From Vibrio penaeicida (lineage in GTDB: Bacteria > Pseudomonadota > Gammaproteobacteria > Enterobacterales > Vibrionaceae), in assembly GCF_030689305.1 (NCBI RefSeq), contig NZ_JAUYVM010000022.1, positions 54,433 through 87,874 of the forward strand: a DNA stretch of 33,442 nt, written 5' to 3'. The position numbers and the translations under genes are program-made. This document shows positions 15,803 to 22,537 of this stretch, in pieces (within the stretch, counting starts at the first letter, position 1; each line of letters begins with the position of its first letter). Below the pieces are notes generated by a model, which had not been told where the DNA came from, did not search any database, and saw only the letters and a program-made list of their open reading frames with translations.

Positions 15803-16483
15803 CTATGCTTCTGAAGCCATTACGCGACCATTAAAATAGTCATTTGAGACTATGTATTCAGTGTTTCTAATCATTTCATCCTGCACGTATGCCCAATCAC
15901 CATTGGCACTGTCCTTAGTGCGAAATTGTGTGGGTATGACACCACCCACACGGATGTTAAACGGGTCGAGCTCTTTCGCCCATGTTTGAGTAAATCCAAC
16001 AATCATCGCAGAAACATTCTCGTGCCCTTCCGGCAGATTGTGTTGCTGGTGAGAAGTTAAATTTACAATAACCCCCGATTTTTTATGCATGCGCATCCTC
16101 AGAGCACTGGCTTTCCCGTAACCATACAGGGACGAAGCCAATGACGACAATTTGTGGGTGAACTCCTCTCCTTGTTCACTACCAAATAGTCTTGGAAGCG
16201 GCATGCTGGGCCAATTATTAATCAGCACATCAACGCCATTTGGAAACCGCTCGTCAATGTAATTAAACAAAGACTGAATACTCTCGGAAGAGTGGTCTGG
16301 AAGCGGGTAATAGTAAATACTGTCAGACAAAGTGCGGCAGCGTTTTACGGTTTCTAAAAGCGCTATCGAATCTGTGTCAGCGACAACAACGCGAGCCCCT
16401 AAAGAGGTAAAATGCACTGCTAATGTACTGCCTAGCCCTGAACCTGCAGAAGTGATTAAAACCACTGAGTTTCGTATATCCAT
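15803..16483 (-). CDS. Short-chain dehydrogenase/reductase-like protein lacking the YxxxK catalytic pair
   Basis: The 226-residue protein has the SDR Rossmann fold: LITSAGSGLG near residues 9-18 replaces TGxxxGxG, VVVADTD is the second strand, and LINNWP stands where NNAG is expected. The strand and Ser of VNLTS are kept, but the following region reads HENVSAMIVGF, where active enzymes have Y-x-x-S-K. Both Tyr and Lys appear to be missing. It may be a pseudoenzyme that binds a nucleotide for a regulatory or structural purpose; substrate and role are unknown. GAGG lies 8 bases before the ATG. It is convergent with adhE, and its upstream region contains the DnaA-box cluster. Confidence 0.75.
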   Translation of the reverse strand: MDIRNSVVLITSAGSGLGSTLAVHFTSLGARVVVADTDSIALLETVKRCRTLSDSIYYYPLPDHSSESIQSLFNYIDERFPNGVDVLINNWPSMPLPRLFGSEQGEEFTHKLSSLASSLYGYGKASALRMRMHKKSGVIVNLTSHQQHNLPEGHENVSAMIVGFTQTWAKELDPFNIRVGGVIPTQFRTKDSANGDWAYVQDEMIRNTEYIVSNDYFNGRVMASEA

Positions 16484-16532
16484 TGGGATACCTCACTCTA
16501 GTTAAAGTATTGTTATTATTTGGTTCTTTAAG

Positions 16533-16627
16533 TTATTCACACTGAACTCTGGATAAGTCGTTATTAAGCGCGGAGTAACGTGTGAATAACTATCATGGGT
16601 AAAATATTGAGCGCATGATGTGAATAA
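16533..16627. promoter_or_regulatory. Cluster of three exact DnaA boxes (plus one near-match)
   Basis: TTATTCACA occurs on the plus strand at 16533-16541, and its complement TGTGAATAA at 16581-16589 and 16619-16627; all fit the DnaA box TTATNCACA exactly. A fourth site, TCTGGATAA at 16548-16556, matches 8 of 9. The third box lies inside a 7-bp dyad (ATGATGT-GAATA-ACATCAT, 16615-16633). The cluster sits just upstream of the SDR-like gene. Confidence 0.65.
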
Positions 16628-16701
16628 CATCATAGTTTTCTGATGAAAGGGTTTTGGGGTGATTCTTTATGATTTGAGTCTCGCTAGAAATGCTTGCGAT
16701 C

Positions 16702-16724
16702 TGAAAAATGTCTCATAAATGAGA
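16702..16724 (-). terminator. Terminator of the FliA-driven gene
   Basis: On the minus strand TCTCAT-TT-ATGAGA is followed by CATTTTTC. It lies 18 bases after the stop codon of the unknown gene at 16742-17245. The stem is short (6 bp), so efficiency may be moderate. Confidence 0.5.
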
Positions 16725-16741
16725 TTGCATCTTGGCTTAGA

Positions 16742-17245
16742 TTAAGCCGACATCTTAAGTTTGTGTAATAGGCTTGCTTCAGACATTTGCTTGTAGATTT
16801 CCTGAGGAACGACGTTGGTGGCCGTTGTTTCAGCAAGTTTGCGGCGTTCGTGGCCTGAGAGGTTGTGATAAACCTCTTCAGGTAGATCATGAGTGCCTTG
16901 AGGTAAGTAGGCTAGAGCATCAGGGGAAAGTCCGTGAGCGAGTCTTGCGCTAGCGATACCCGATTTATGAAATAAATTTGCCTGCAGTGCAGAACGTTCA
17001 TAGGATTCTTCATTAGAACGAAGTGCCTGAGGTTCCGCTAAGTCAAACTGTTGTCTCAATCTATCATCGCTGATTTCTTGAGTCTCAACGGCTTCAACGG
17101 GGGTATTGTCTCGAACATCGTTTGAAAACATGGATACAAGTAAAGCAAAGTCGGCGCGTCGCCCAGTGTTGACTGCCTGGCTGATGCCAGAGCCTACATT
17201 GAGTTCGCTAATGATAGCCGCTTTGTCTAATGTATGAATGTTCAT
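16742..17245 (-). CDS. Uncharacterised protein under a FliA (sigma-28) promoter
   Basis: I do not recognise this family. The ATG at 17245 is chosen because AGGAG lies 6 bases upstream. A longer frame to 17338 would run through the sigma-28 promoter and a terminator. The 167-residue protein is soluble, helical and charged, with no signal peptide, membrane helix or Cys. It contains a short repeated theme around residues 117-155: LPEEVYHNLSGHERRKLAE, then VPQEIYKQMSEA, with P-x-E-x-Y-x-x-(L/M)-S in both. The near-perfect FliA promoter indicates late-class flagellar regulation, so a motility, chemotaxis or flagellum-linked role is likely. It is flanked by its own promoter and terminator, so it is monocistronic. 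Confidence 0.75.
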   Translation of the reverse strand: MNIHTLDKAAIISELNVGSGISQAVNTGRRADFALLVSMFSNDVRDNTPVEAVETQEISDDRLRQQFDLAEPQALRSNEESYERSALQANLFHKSGIASARLAHGLSPDALAYLPQGTHDLPEEVYHNLSGHERRKLAETTATNVVPQEIYKQMSEASLLHKLKMSA

Positions 17246-17268
17246 GACGCTCCTCGCTCGATGTTCTT

Positions 17269-17295
17269 TTAGCGGCAGGAGAATCGTTAACTTTA
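17269..17295 (-). promoter_or_regulatory. Near-consensus FliA (sigma-28) promoter
   Basis: The minus strand reads TAAAGTTA (17295-17288), 11 bases, GCCGCTAA (17276-17269), against the flagellar consensus TAAAGTTT-N11-GCCGATAA. Each half matches 7 of 8 bases, with exact spacing. The predicted start lies about 17 bases before the ATG at 17245, leaving room for its ribosome-binding site. Confidence 0.8.
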
Positions 17296-17321
17296 GGAAA
17301 TTTTGAGTTTTTTTCGACTTA

Positions 17322-17353
17322 GTAAAATAGGCGACCAAATGGTCGCCTATTTC
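17322..17353 (-). terminator. Terminator downstream of GT-C-like gene
   Basis: AAATAGGCGACCA and TGGTCGCCTATTT form a 13-bp stem with a minimal AA core (effectively a 4-nt loop AAAT) and a TTTTAC tail on the minus strand. It lies 38 bases after the membrane protein stop codon and just before the FliA promoter, so it insulates that promoter. Confidence 0.8.
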
Positions 17354-17390
17354 TGATCTAAGAGAGTATTTCGCAAGTTACTTGGTATCT

Positions 17391-18707
17391 TTAGTTCTCA
17401 CTCTTTTTGTAAATCACAGAATGATGATCTTTTACAAACTTATTCACTTGCTCAACATAACTGGCGGATGATGAGTATTTCCTACTGTCGTTAGACGCGA
17501 CGATATTCACCAACACCAGATGACAAACCGCAATCAAGAAGAACAACTTAAAGCGCTCTGGTTTGCTTTCTAAAAACTGCTTAACACCGTATAGAATAGG
17601 GATGATGGCAAAAGGGTAGGCGAGCATTAAGTGCCAATAGTTGAATGTGATAGGGGCCAATGCAGCACATATCAGAATCGCAACAAAGACACCAAAAGCA
17701 TAAAGTGGTAGCCAATCTTCTTTAGTCGCGACGCCTTCAGATTTTCGAATCATAGGCTTCACGTGTTTCCAGAAACGCCAGCTATAGCGAGCAGACACGA
17801 CAACGGTAAATGCACCCACTCCAAATACCCAAGCTTTCCAGATGTAGACTAACGCTAATCGAGCAAACTCTATTGTCGTGATCCATTCAAATGTACTATT
17901 TGCGATGGCCTTGTTAGAGAACATCATGGATCCATAGCGAATCCAATAAAGCACAGATTTTAATACAGGATATACATGGGTTAATCCGTAGCCGATATAG
18001 CGGTCGCTTTCCTGAACAATTTGATCGTTGTTCATCATCTCGATGAAATATGGAATCAATGAAGCCCCTGTCACCAAAATCCCACAAATAACGCCTATCC
18101 AAGAAACTTTCCCTAAGCCACGATACAGCAAATAAAACGAGACAAATGCTAACAACGGCCATGAGAAATGAAGTTGCATTGCCATACCGATGGAAAGCAC
18201 ATGCAAGAAGCTGTACCCAAAAGATACTCCCTCACGCATTTTGAAAGCTGTCCAAAAATGAAGTGCGGCAAAAAACAGAAGGTAAGAAGGGTTATAGAGG
18301 ACGTTGTCGTATTGCATCCATGGGCTAAACCAAACGAGCAATACAAAAACCAATCGTACGGGCTTAGAGAAATAATGTTTAAGAACGGCATCCAAGATAA
18401 AAACAGAAGCAATACGGATGGCGATCAAAAAGGCCATTGGAGCCCAAGGAGAATCCCATAAAAGAAGAGGACCACCCACAACCAATGCTGAGAGATAACC
18501 AGGTACATTGCCTACCGTGCTGCCATAGTTGCCAAACGGAAGCCAATTACCGGCGTAAGCGCCCATATAGCCTTTTAGAAGCATTTGGTCTTGGTCGCCA
18601 TCTAGCAGTTGGTTTCCCGAGTAATAAATGGAAAAGAGAGTACCAGCAGCCAAAATAAGAAAGAACAGAATTTGAAAGTGCTTTTCTAAATAAGCGTCAA
18701 ATTTCAC
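17391..18707 (-). CDS. Polytopic membrane protein, GT-C glycosyltransferase-like
   Basis: This 438-residue protein has about ten hydrophobic helices spread over its length. After the first helix comes a periplasmic loop with acidic residues (LLDGDQDQM, about residues 34-42), as in GT-C enzymes such as PMT/ArnT, where an acidic motif in the first loop is catalytic. The phrases WFSPWMQYDN and LYNPSYLLFF also have that look. If correct it would transfer a sugar from a polyprenyl-phosphate donor to an envelope acceptor; donor and acceptor are unknown. The start codon is GTG at 18707, with AAAGG 6 bases upstream. It is monocistronic, and no neighbouring polysaccharide gene helps define the pathway. 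Confidence 0.65.
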   Translation of the reverse strand: MKFDAYLEKHFQILFFLILAAGTLFSIYYSGNQLLDGDQDQMLLKGYMGAYAGNWLPFGNYGSTVGNVPGYLSALVVGGPLLLWDSPWAPMAFLIAIRIASVFILDAVLKHYFSKPVRLVFVLLVWFSPWMQYDNVLYNPSYLLFFAALHFWTAFKMREGVSFGYSFLHVLSIGMAMQLHFSWPLLAFVSFYLLYRGLGKVSWIGVICGILVTGASLIPYFIEMMNNDQIVQESDRYIGYGLTHVYPVLKSVLYWIRYGSMMFSNKAIANSTFEWITTIEFARLALVYIWKAWVFGVGAFTVVVSARYSWRFWKHVKPMIRKSEGVATKEDWLPLYAFGVFVAILICAALAPITFNYWHLMLAYPFAIIPILYGVKQFLESKPERFKLFFLIAVCHLVLVNIVASNDSRKYSSSASYVEQVNKFVKDHHSVIYKKSEN

Positions 18708-18802
18708 AGTGTGCCTTTGAAGGATTAGGAGATATGGTGAATATCCTACCTTTTTACATGTTTACATCAAGTTACAAATCGCACTGAGTGAGTAAAGAGT
18801 AC

Positions 18803-18830
18803 AAAAAAACCCACGCAACAAGCGTGGGTT
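18803..18830 (-). terminator. Terminator of sodB
   Basis: On the minus strand AACCCACGC, loop TTGTT, GCGTGGGTT, then a run of T, 23 bases after the sodB stop codon. Confidence 0.9.
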
Positions 18831-18852
18831 CGAATTTTTCAGTAATACAATC

Positions 18853-19437
18853 TTACTTTGCTAGGTTTTCTGCTACGAAATCCCAGTTAACCAACGCCCA
18901 GAATGCACCCATGTAATCAGGACGAACATTACGGAAATCGATGTAGTAAGCGTGTTCCCACAGATCAACAGTCAGAAGAGGAGTAATACCTTCTTCTGTA
19001 AGTGGTGTCGCTGCGTTTGAAGTGTTAACGATGTCCAAAGAACCATCAGACTTTTTCACAAGCCAAGTCCAAGAAGAACCAAAGTTATTGATTGCAGAAT
19101 CAGTGAACTTTGCTTTGAACTCTTCGAAAGATCCGAATGATGCGTTGATAGCGTCAGCTACTGCACCAGTAGGTTCGCCACCAGCATTTGGTGCTAGGCA
19201 GTGCCAGTAAAACGTGTGGTTCCAGATCTGTGCTGCATTGTTGAAAATACCGCCCGTTGAAGATTTGATGATTTCTTCAAGAGATTTGTTTTCAAATTCA
19301 GTACCAGGTACTAGACCGTTCAGCTTTACCACATATGTGTTGTGGTGTTTGCCGTGGTGAAAATCTAAAGTTTCCGCAGAAATATGTGGTTCTAGCGCAT
19401 CTTTAGCGTAAGGAAGAGCTGGTAGTTCAAATGCCAT
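18853..19437 (-). CDS. sodB: Iron superoxide dismutase
   Basis: SodB converts superoxide to hydrogen peroxide and oxygen in the cytoplasm. The start is ATG 19437 (MAFELPALPYAKDALEPH), matching E. coli SodB (MSFELPALPYAKDALAPH). An in-frame ATG 15 bases upstream overlaps the GGAGA ribosome-binding site. The 194-residue protein keeps the metal ligands: His27 in DFHHGKHH, the second His in IWNHTFYW (about 74), and Asp and His in DLWEHAYYID. The residues around the ligands are of the Fe type. It is divergent from grxD across 332 bases. Iron-dependent control by Fur and RyhB is known in relatives but is not provable from this sequence. Confidence 0.97.
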   Translation of the reverse strand: MAFELPALPYAKDALEPHISAETLDFHHGKHHNTYVVKLNGLVPGTEFENKSLEEIIKSSTGGIFNNAAQIWNHTFYWHCLAPNAGGEPTGAVADAINASFGSFEEFKAKFTDSAINNFGSSWTWLVKKSDGSLDIVNTSNAATPLTEEGITPLLTVDLWEHAYYIDFRNVRPDYMGAFWALVNWDFVAENLAK

Positions 19438-19769
19438 TGCTCGATTCTCCATTGTATGTGAAAGAGTGCTACCTCTTTCGGATTGCTTCCAGTGTGTATT
19501 TTATTATTAAGTCTTTTTGACTTTTATATGAGCCAATACTGTCTGTATCCAAGAAAACTCAAGATACTAAGTTCAGCGCAAATTTTTGATTTAGTTTAGC
19601 AAGTTTTTACTTTATTAAAAGAAAAAGCAGAGAGTTTTTTAAAACTTAGAATGGGAACACAGTGTCTGATAGATTAAAAACTAATAACCCTAGTCATTAA
19701 GGACTTTTTATTCTGACTTAAACCAGTAGAATGGTCTGAATAGTTAACGCATCCATTAACGAGGACGCA
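19438..19769. other. Divergent sodB-grxD promoter region
   Basis: This AT-rich 332-base region must hold both promoters. An imperfect dyad, ATTCTGACT (19710-19718) and AGTAGAAT (19725-19732), lies 38-60 bases before the grxD start and could be an operator. It faintly resembles an IscR type 1 site, but the spacing is off by one. I see no gene and no clear sigma-70 promoter. Confidence 0.5.
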
Positions 19770-20102
19770 ATGGAAACCATCGACAAAATCAAGCAACAGA
19801 TTGCTGAAAATACAATCCTTCTTTACATGAAAGGCTCACCAAAACTGCCAAGCTGCGGTTTTTCTTCTCAAGCTTCTCAAGCGCTTATGGCTTGTGGCGA
19901 GAAATTCGCATATGTAGACATTCTGCAAAACCCGGATATCCGCGCAGAGCTACCAAAATACGCTCAGTGGCCGACATTCCCACAGCTTTGGGTTGAAGGT
20001 GAGCTAGTTGGTGGTTGCGATATCATCATTGAGATGTTCCAGAAAGGTGAACTACAGCCTCTTATTAAAGAAGCTGCAGCGAAAATTGAAGACGCAGAAT
20101 AA
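19770..20102 (+). CDS. grxD: Monothiol glutaredoxin Grx4
   Basis: The 110-residue protein has the CGFS active site (LPSCGFSSQ, near residues 30-38), the later block WPTFPQLWVEGELVGGCDI, and the short N-terminal helix of monothiol glutaredoxins (E. coli GrxD 115). As a dimer it ligates a [2Fe-2S] cluster with glutathione and takes part in cytoplasmic Fe-S cluster trafficking and iron sensing, partnering BolA-type proteins. GAGGA lies 7 bases before the ATG. It is transcribed away from sodB and ends at a bidirectional terminator. Confidence 0.97.
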   Translation: METIDKIKQQIAENTILLYMKGSPKLPSCGFSSQASQALMACGEKFAYVDILQNPDIRAELPKYAQWPTFPQLWVEGELVGGCDIIIEMFQKGELQPLIKEAAAKIEDAE

Positions 20103-20122
20103 TATTTTTTGCGCTTAAGAAT

Positions 20123-20157
20123 TTTCTGTACTTAAGCTTTCTGTATTTAAGCTTTTT
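20123..20157. repeat. Imperfect 15-bp tandem repeat after grxD
   Basis: TTTCTGTACTTAAGC (20123-20137) is followed directly by TTTCTGTATTTAAGC (20138-20152), which differs at one base, and then by a degenerate partial copy. It lies between the grxD stop and its terminator, in the 3' untranslated region. Confidence 0.7.
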
Positions 20158-20173
20158 GTATACAAAAGAAAGA

Positions 20174-20209
20174 AAAGGCTTGGTGATTTCGATCACCAAG
20201 CCTTTTTTA
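20174..20209. terminator. Bidirectional terminator, grxD and Na+/H+ antiporter
   Basis: AAAGGCTTGGTGAT, loop TTCG, ATCACCAAGCCTTT, with TTTTTT on the plus side and TTTTCTTTCTTTT on the minus side. It serves the convergent genes grxD and the antiporter. The UUCG tetraloop in the plus-strand RNA should be very stable. Confidence 0.9.
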
Positions 20210-20258
20210 GTTCAACAGTTCTTTTAAAAACAATAAGTGTTAGGGGCTGCTATAAAAA

Positions 20259-21584
20259 CTACAACACCATCGCTGCAATCCAGCCAAAGGCGATGAGCGG
20301 TATATTGTAGTGAACAAATGTCGGAACCACGGTTTCCCATATATGTTCATGCTGCCCATCCGCATTTAGTCCAGATGTAGGCCCCAATGTGGAATCTGAT
20401 GCAGGTGAACCTGCATCTCCTAATGCAGCTGCTGTGCCGACCAAAGCTACCGTTGCAAGGGGAGAGAAACCAAATGCAATGGCTAACGGTACATAAATCG
20501 TTGCCAAGATAGGAATGGTCGAAAACGATGAGCCAATGCCCATGGTGACCAGTAAGCCGACAATCAACATTAACAGCGCGGCCAAGGGCTTGTTATCCCC
20601 AATAGAGGTAGAAAGCGCTTCTACTAGAGATTCAACGCCTCCCGTTTGTTTCATTACGGCTGCAAATCCGGCGGCAGCTATCATGATAAAACCTATCATT
20701 GCCATCATGTGTACCCCTTTAGTGAAAACATCTTGCGTTTCTTTCCACGCAATAACGCCACCAAATGTGAACACCATAAAGCCCGCTAAGGCACCAATAA
20801 TCATTGAACCAGTAGCCAGTTGCACGGCAAGTGCTGTCACAATGCCGATTATAGCAATCCAAATGTTTTTGCTTTTCACTTCTGGTTGTTGATTGTGAGC
20901 TGCGTTATCTAACTTTATCTCTTTATAGTTCCGTGGCTTGCTGTAACTAAAGAACAACGCCGTGAGTAAGCCAAATATCATTCCTGCTGCAGGCAGTAAC
21001 ATGGCAACAGGAACTTGCGATGCCACGACATCCAAACCGTTGTCGTGCAAGTTCTTAAGCAAGATGTTGTTTAGAAAAATCCCACCAAATCCAATAGGTA
21101 AAACCATGTAAGGGGTGATCAACCCAAACGTGAGCAAGCAAGCAATTAAACGTCTGTCTAACTTGAATTTGACGAACACTTGCAAGAGAGGTGGGATTAG
21201 AATGGGGATGAACGCAATGTGCACGGGAATGATGTTTTGAGACGACATGGTAACTAAAATGAGCGCAACGAGAATGAAGTATTTCAATCCAGTGGACGCT
21301 GTTTTACTTTCCGAGCCATTTATCTTTCGGATAACGGCGTTGGCGAGCATATCGGTAATGCCAGACTTCGAAATTGCCACAGCAAATGTACCAAGCATGG
21401 CATAGCTTAGAGCGATGGTTGCTCCGCCGCCCAGACCGCTTTCAAATGCGGATACCGCTTCATTGAGTGACATTCCAGATACAAGACCGCCAACGACGGC
21501 GCTAAAAGTGAGTGCAACGACAACGTTGACGCGCATAAGAGCGAGTACCAACATGATGCACACAGAAATTACAACGGGGTTCAT
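20259..21584 (-). CDS. Na+/H+ antiporter family protein (NhaC-like superfamily)
   Basis: This 441-residue inner-membrane protein has about 11-12 hydrophobic helices and a short cytosolic, charged central loop (about residues 225-245). Family-like features are the N-terminal block NVVVALTFSAVVGGL, the internal QNIIPVHIAFIPILIPPL, and the C-terminal ALGDAGSPASDSTLGPTSGL, which carries conserved acidic and Ser residues. It resembles the Na_H_antiporter family found in vibrios, whose members exchange cytoplasmic Na+ for H+; some relatives are instead annotated as amino-acid permeases (YuiF type). The start follows a GAG-containing weak ribosome-binding site. It lies 72 bases after rnt on the same strand and may have its own promoter. 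Confidence 0.8.
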   Translation of the reverse strand: MNPVVISVCIMLVLALMRVNVVVALTFSAVVGGLVSGMSLNEAVSAFESGLGGGATIALSYAMLGTFAVAISKSGITDMLANAVIRKINGSESKTASTGLKYFILVALILVTMSSQNIIPVHIAFIPILIPPLLQVFVKFKLDRRLIACLLTFGLITPYMVLPIGFGGIFLNNILLKNLHDNGLDVVASQVPVAMLLPAAGMIFGLLTALFFSYSKPRNYKEIKLDNAAHNQQPEVKSKNIWIAIIGIVTALAVQLATGSMIIGALAGFMVFTFGGVIAWKETQDVFTKGVHMMAMIGFIMIAAAGFAAVMKQTGGVESLVEALSTSIGDNKPLAALLMLIVGLLVTMGIGSSFSTIPILATIYVPLAIAFGFSPLATVALVGTAAALGDAGSPASDSTLGPTSGLNADGQHEHIWETVVPTFVHYNIPLIAFGWIAAMVL

Positions 21585-21656
21585 ATATTTCTCAGGTAGT
21601 TTTAGATGTAGTGTTTGCGAATAAGTTTTAAAATTTATTGTTGTGAAATAACGGTA

Positions 21657-22307
21657 TTAAGATTCTGTTTCTGTATGAAGTGGCCACCCACCCAGTGCTT
21701 TCCATTTGTTTACGATGCCACAAAACAACTCTGCGGTTTTTTCTGTATCGTAAAGCGCCGAGTGAGCTTCTTTGTTATCGAACTCCATTCCAGCTACCTT
21801 ACATGCTTTTGCCAATACAGTTTGACCGTAGGCAAGACCACTTAGGGTTGCTGTATCAAACGTTGCGAACGGGTGGAAAGGGACTCGTTTGAGTTTGCTT
21901 CTCTCGCTTGCCGCCATAACAAAGTTATGATCAAACGTCGCATTATGGGCAACGATAATGGCACGATTACAGTCTGCCGCTTTTTGTTCCTTACGCACCA
22001 GCTTATATATCTCTTTTAGTGCTTCGGCTTCTGTGACTGCTCCTCGAAGAGGACTGAACGGGTCGCGAATTCCATTGAATTCAAGCGCTTCTTTTTCCAA
22101 GTTTGCCCCTTCAAACGGCGCGACATTGAAATGAATGGTCGACGCTGGTACTAAGTTGCCCTCATCATCCATTTTTAACGTGACGGCACAAATTTCAAGA
22201 AGTGCATCGGTTTTTGCATTAAATCCAGCTGTTTCCACGTCAATCACGACAGGGAAGTAGCCTCTAAAGCGTTGTTTCAATGTAAGGTCGCTGTTTATCT
22301 CAGTCAT
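21657..22307 (-). CDS. rnt: Ribonuclease T
   Basis: RNase T is a DEDD-family 3'-5' exonuclease that trims the CCA end of tRNAs and matures 5S and 23S rRNA and other small RNAs. The start at ATG 22307 gives 216 residues (E. coli 215) and places the metal ligands Asp23 and Glu25 (VVIDVETAGFN) at the family positions; an in-frame ATG at 22334 is nine codons too early. Other motifs are VAHNATFDH (third Asp) and HSALYDTE (general-base His and fourth Asp). Basic surface residues in the RFRGY and ERSKLKR regions bind RNA. In E. coli rnt follows gloA; here motY and the DUF2753-like gene lie between them. Confidence 0.97.
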   Translation of the reverse strand: MTEINSDLTLKQRFRGYFPVVIDVETAGFNAKTDALLEICAVTLKMDDEGNLVPASTIHFNVAPFEGANLEKEALEFNGIRDPFSPLRGAVTEAEALKEIYKLVRKEQKAADCNRAIIVAHNATFDHNFVMAASERSKLKRVPFHPFATFDTATLSGLAYGQTVLAKACKVAGMEFDNKEAHSALYDTEKTAELFCGIVNKWKALGGWPLHTETES

Positions 22308-22420
22308 ATTTATTCTGTTCCATGTGACAAGCATCGCATTATACCCAAGCGATACCGTTTAGCGATACTTAATCCATTCTAAAGAGGAACAGAAAATCTG
22401 GCGGGGTTTTTGCATTGATA

Positions 22421-22434
22421 ATGTAAATTTACAT
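22421..22434. promoter_or_regulatory. Perfect 14-bp palindrome ATGTAAATTTACAT
   Basis: It lies in the divergent region between rnt and motY, about 75 bases before the motY start. A perfect palindrome of this length in a 200-base intergenic region suggests a dimeric repressor site. The regulator is not identified. Confidence 0.45.
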
Positions 22435-22459
22435 AAAAGCGTCAATTAGAGGGGCTTTT

Positions 22460-22537
22460 ATGGCAAAAGCGGCAACGCCAAGCCGTTTTGATGAAAGAAG
22501 AGACAGTAATGAAGAAAAACATGTGGTTCAATTTTAG
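22460..22537 (+). CDS. Possible 25-codon upstream ORF overlapping motY start
   Basis: ATG at 22460 is preceded by GAGGGG at a 5-base gap, a better ribosome-binding site than that of motY. It opens a 25-residue peptide (MAKAATPSRFDERRDSNEEK and five more residues) that ends 29 bases inside motY in another frame. It could couple or tune motY translation, but only if transcription begins upstream of it. A weak sigma-28-like element inside it would argue against that. The peptide has no recognised features. Confidence 0.25.
   Translation: MAKAATPSRFDERRDSNEEKHVVQF

Noticed and set aside
19708..19734. IscR type 1 site upstream of grxD
   Set aside because: The dyad exists, but the half-site spacing and flanks do not match the consensus, so it is described only as an unnamed dyad.
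22464..22489. Sigma-28 promoter for motY (CAAAAGCG then GCCGTTTT)
   Set aside because: The -10 is plausible, but the -35 is poor and the spacing is 10 instead of 11, so it is mentioned only in the motY entry.
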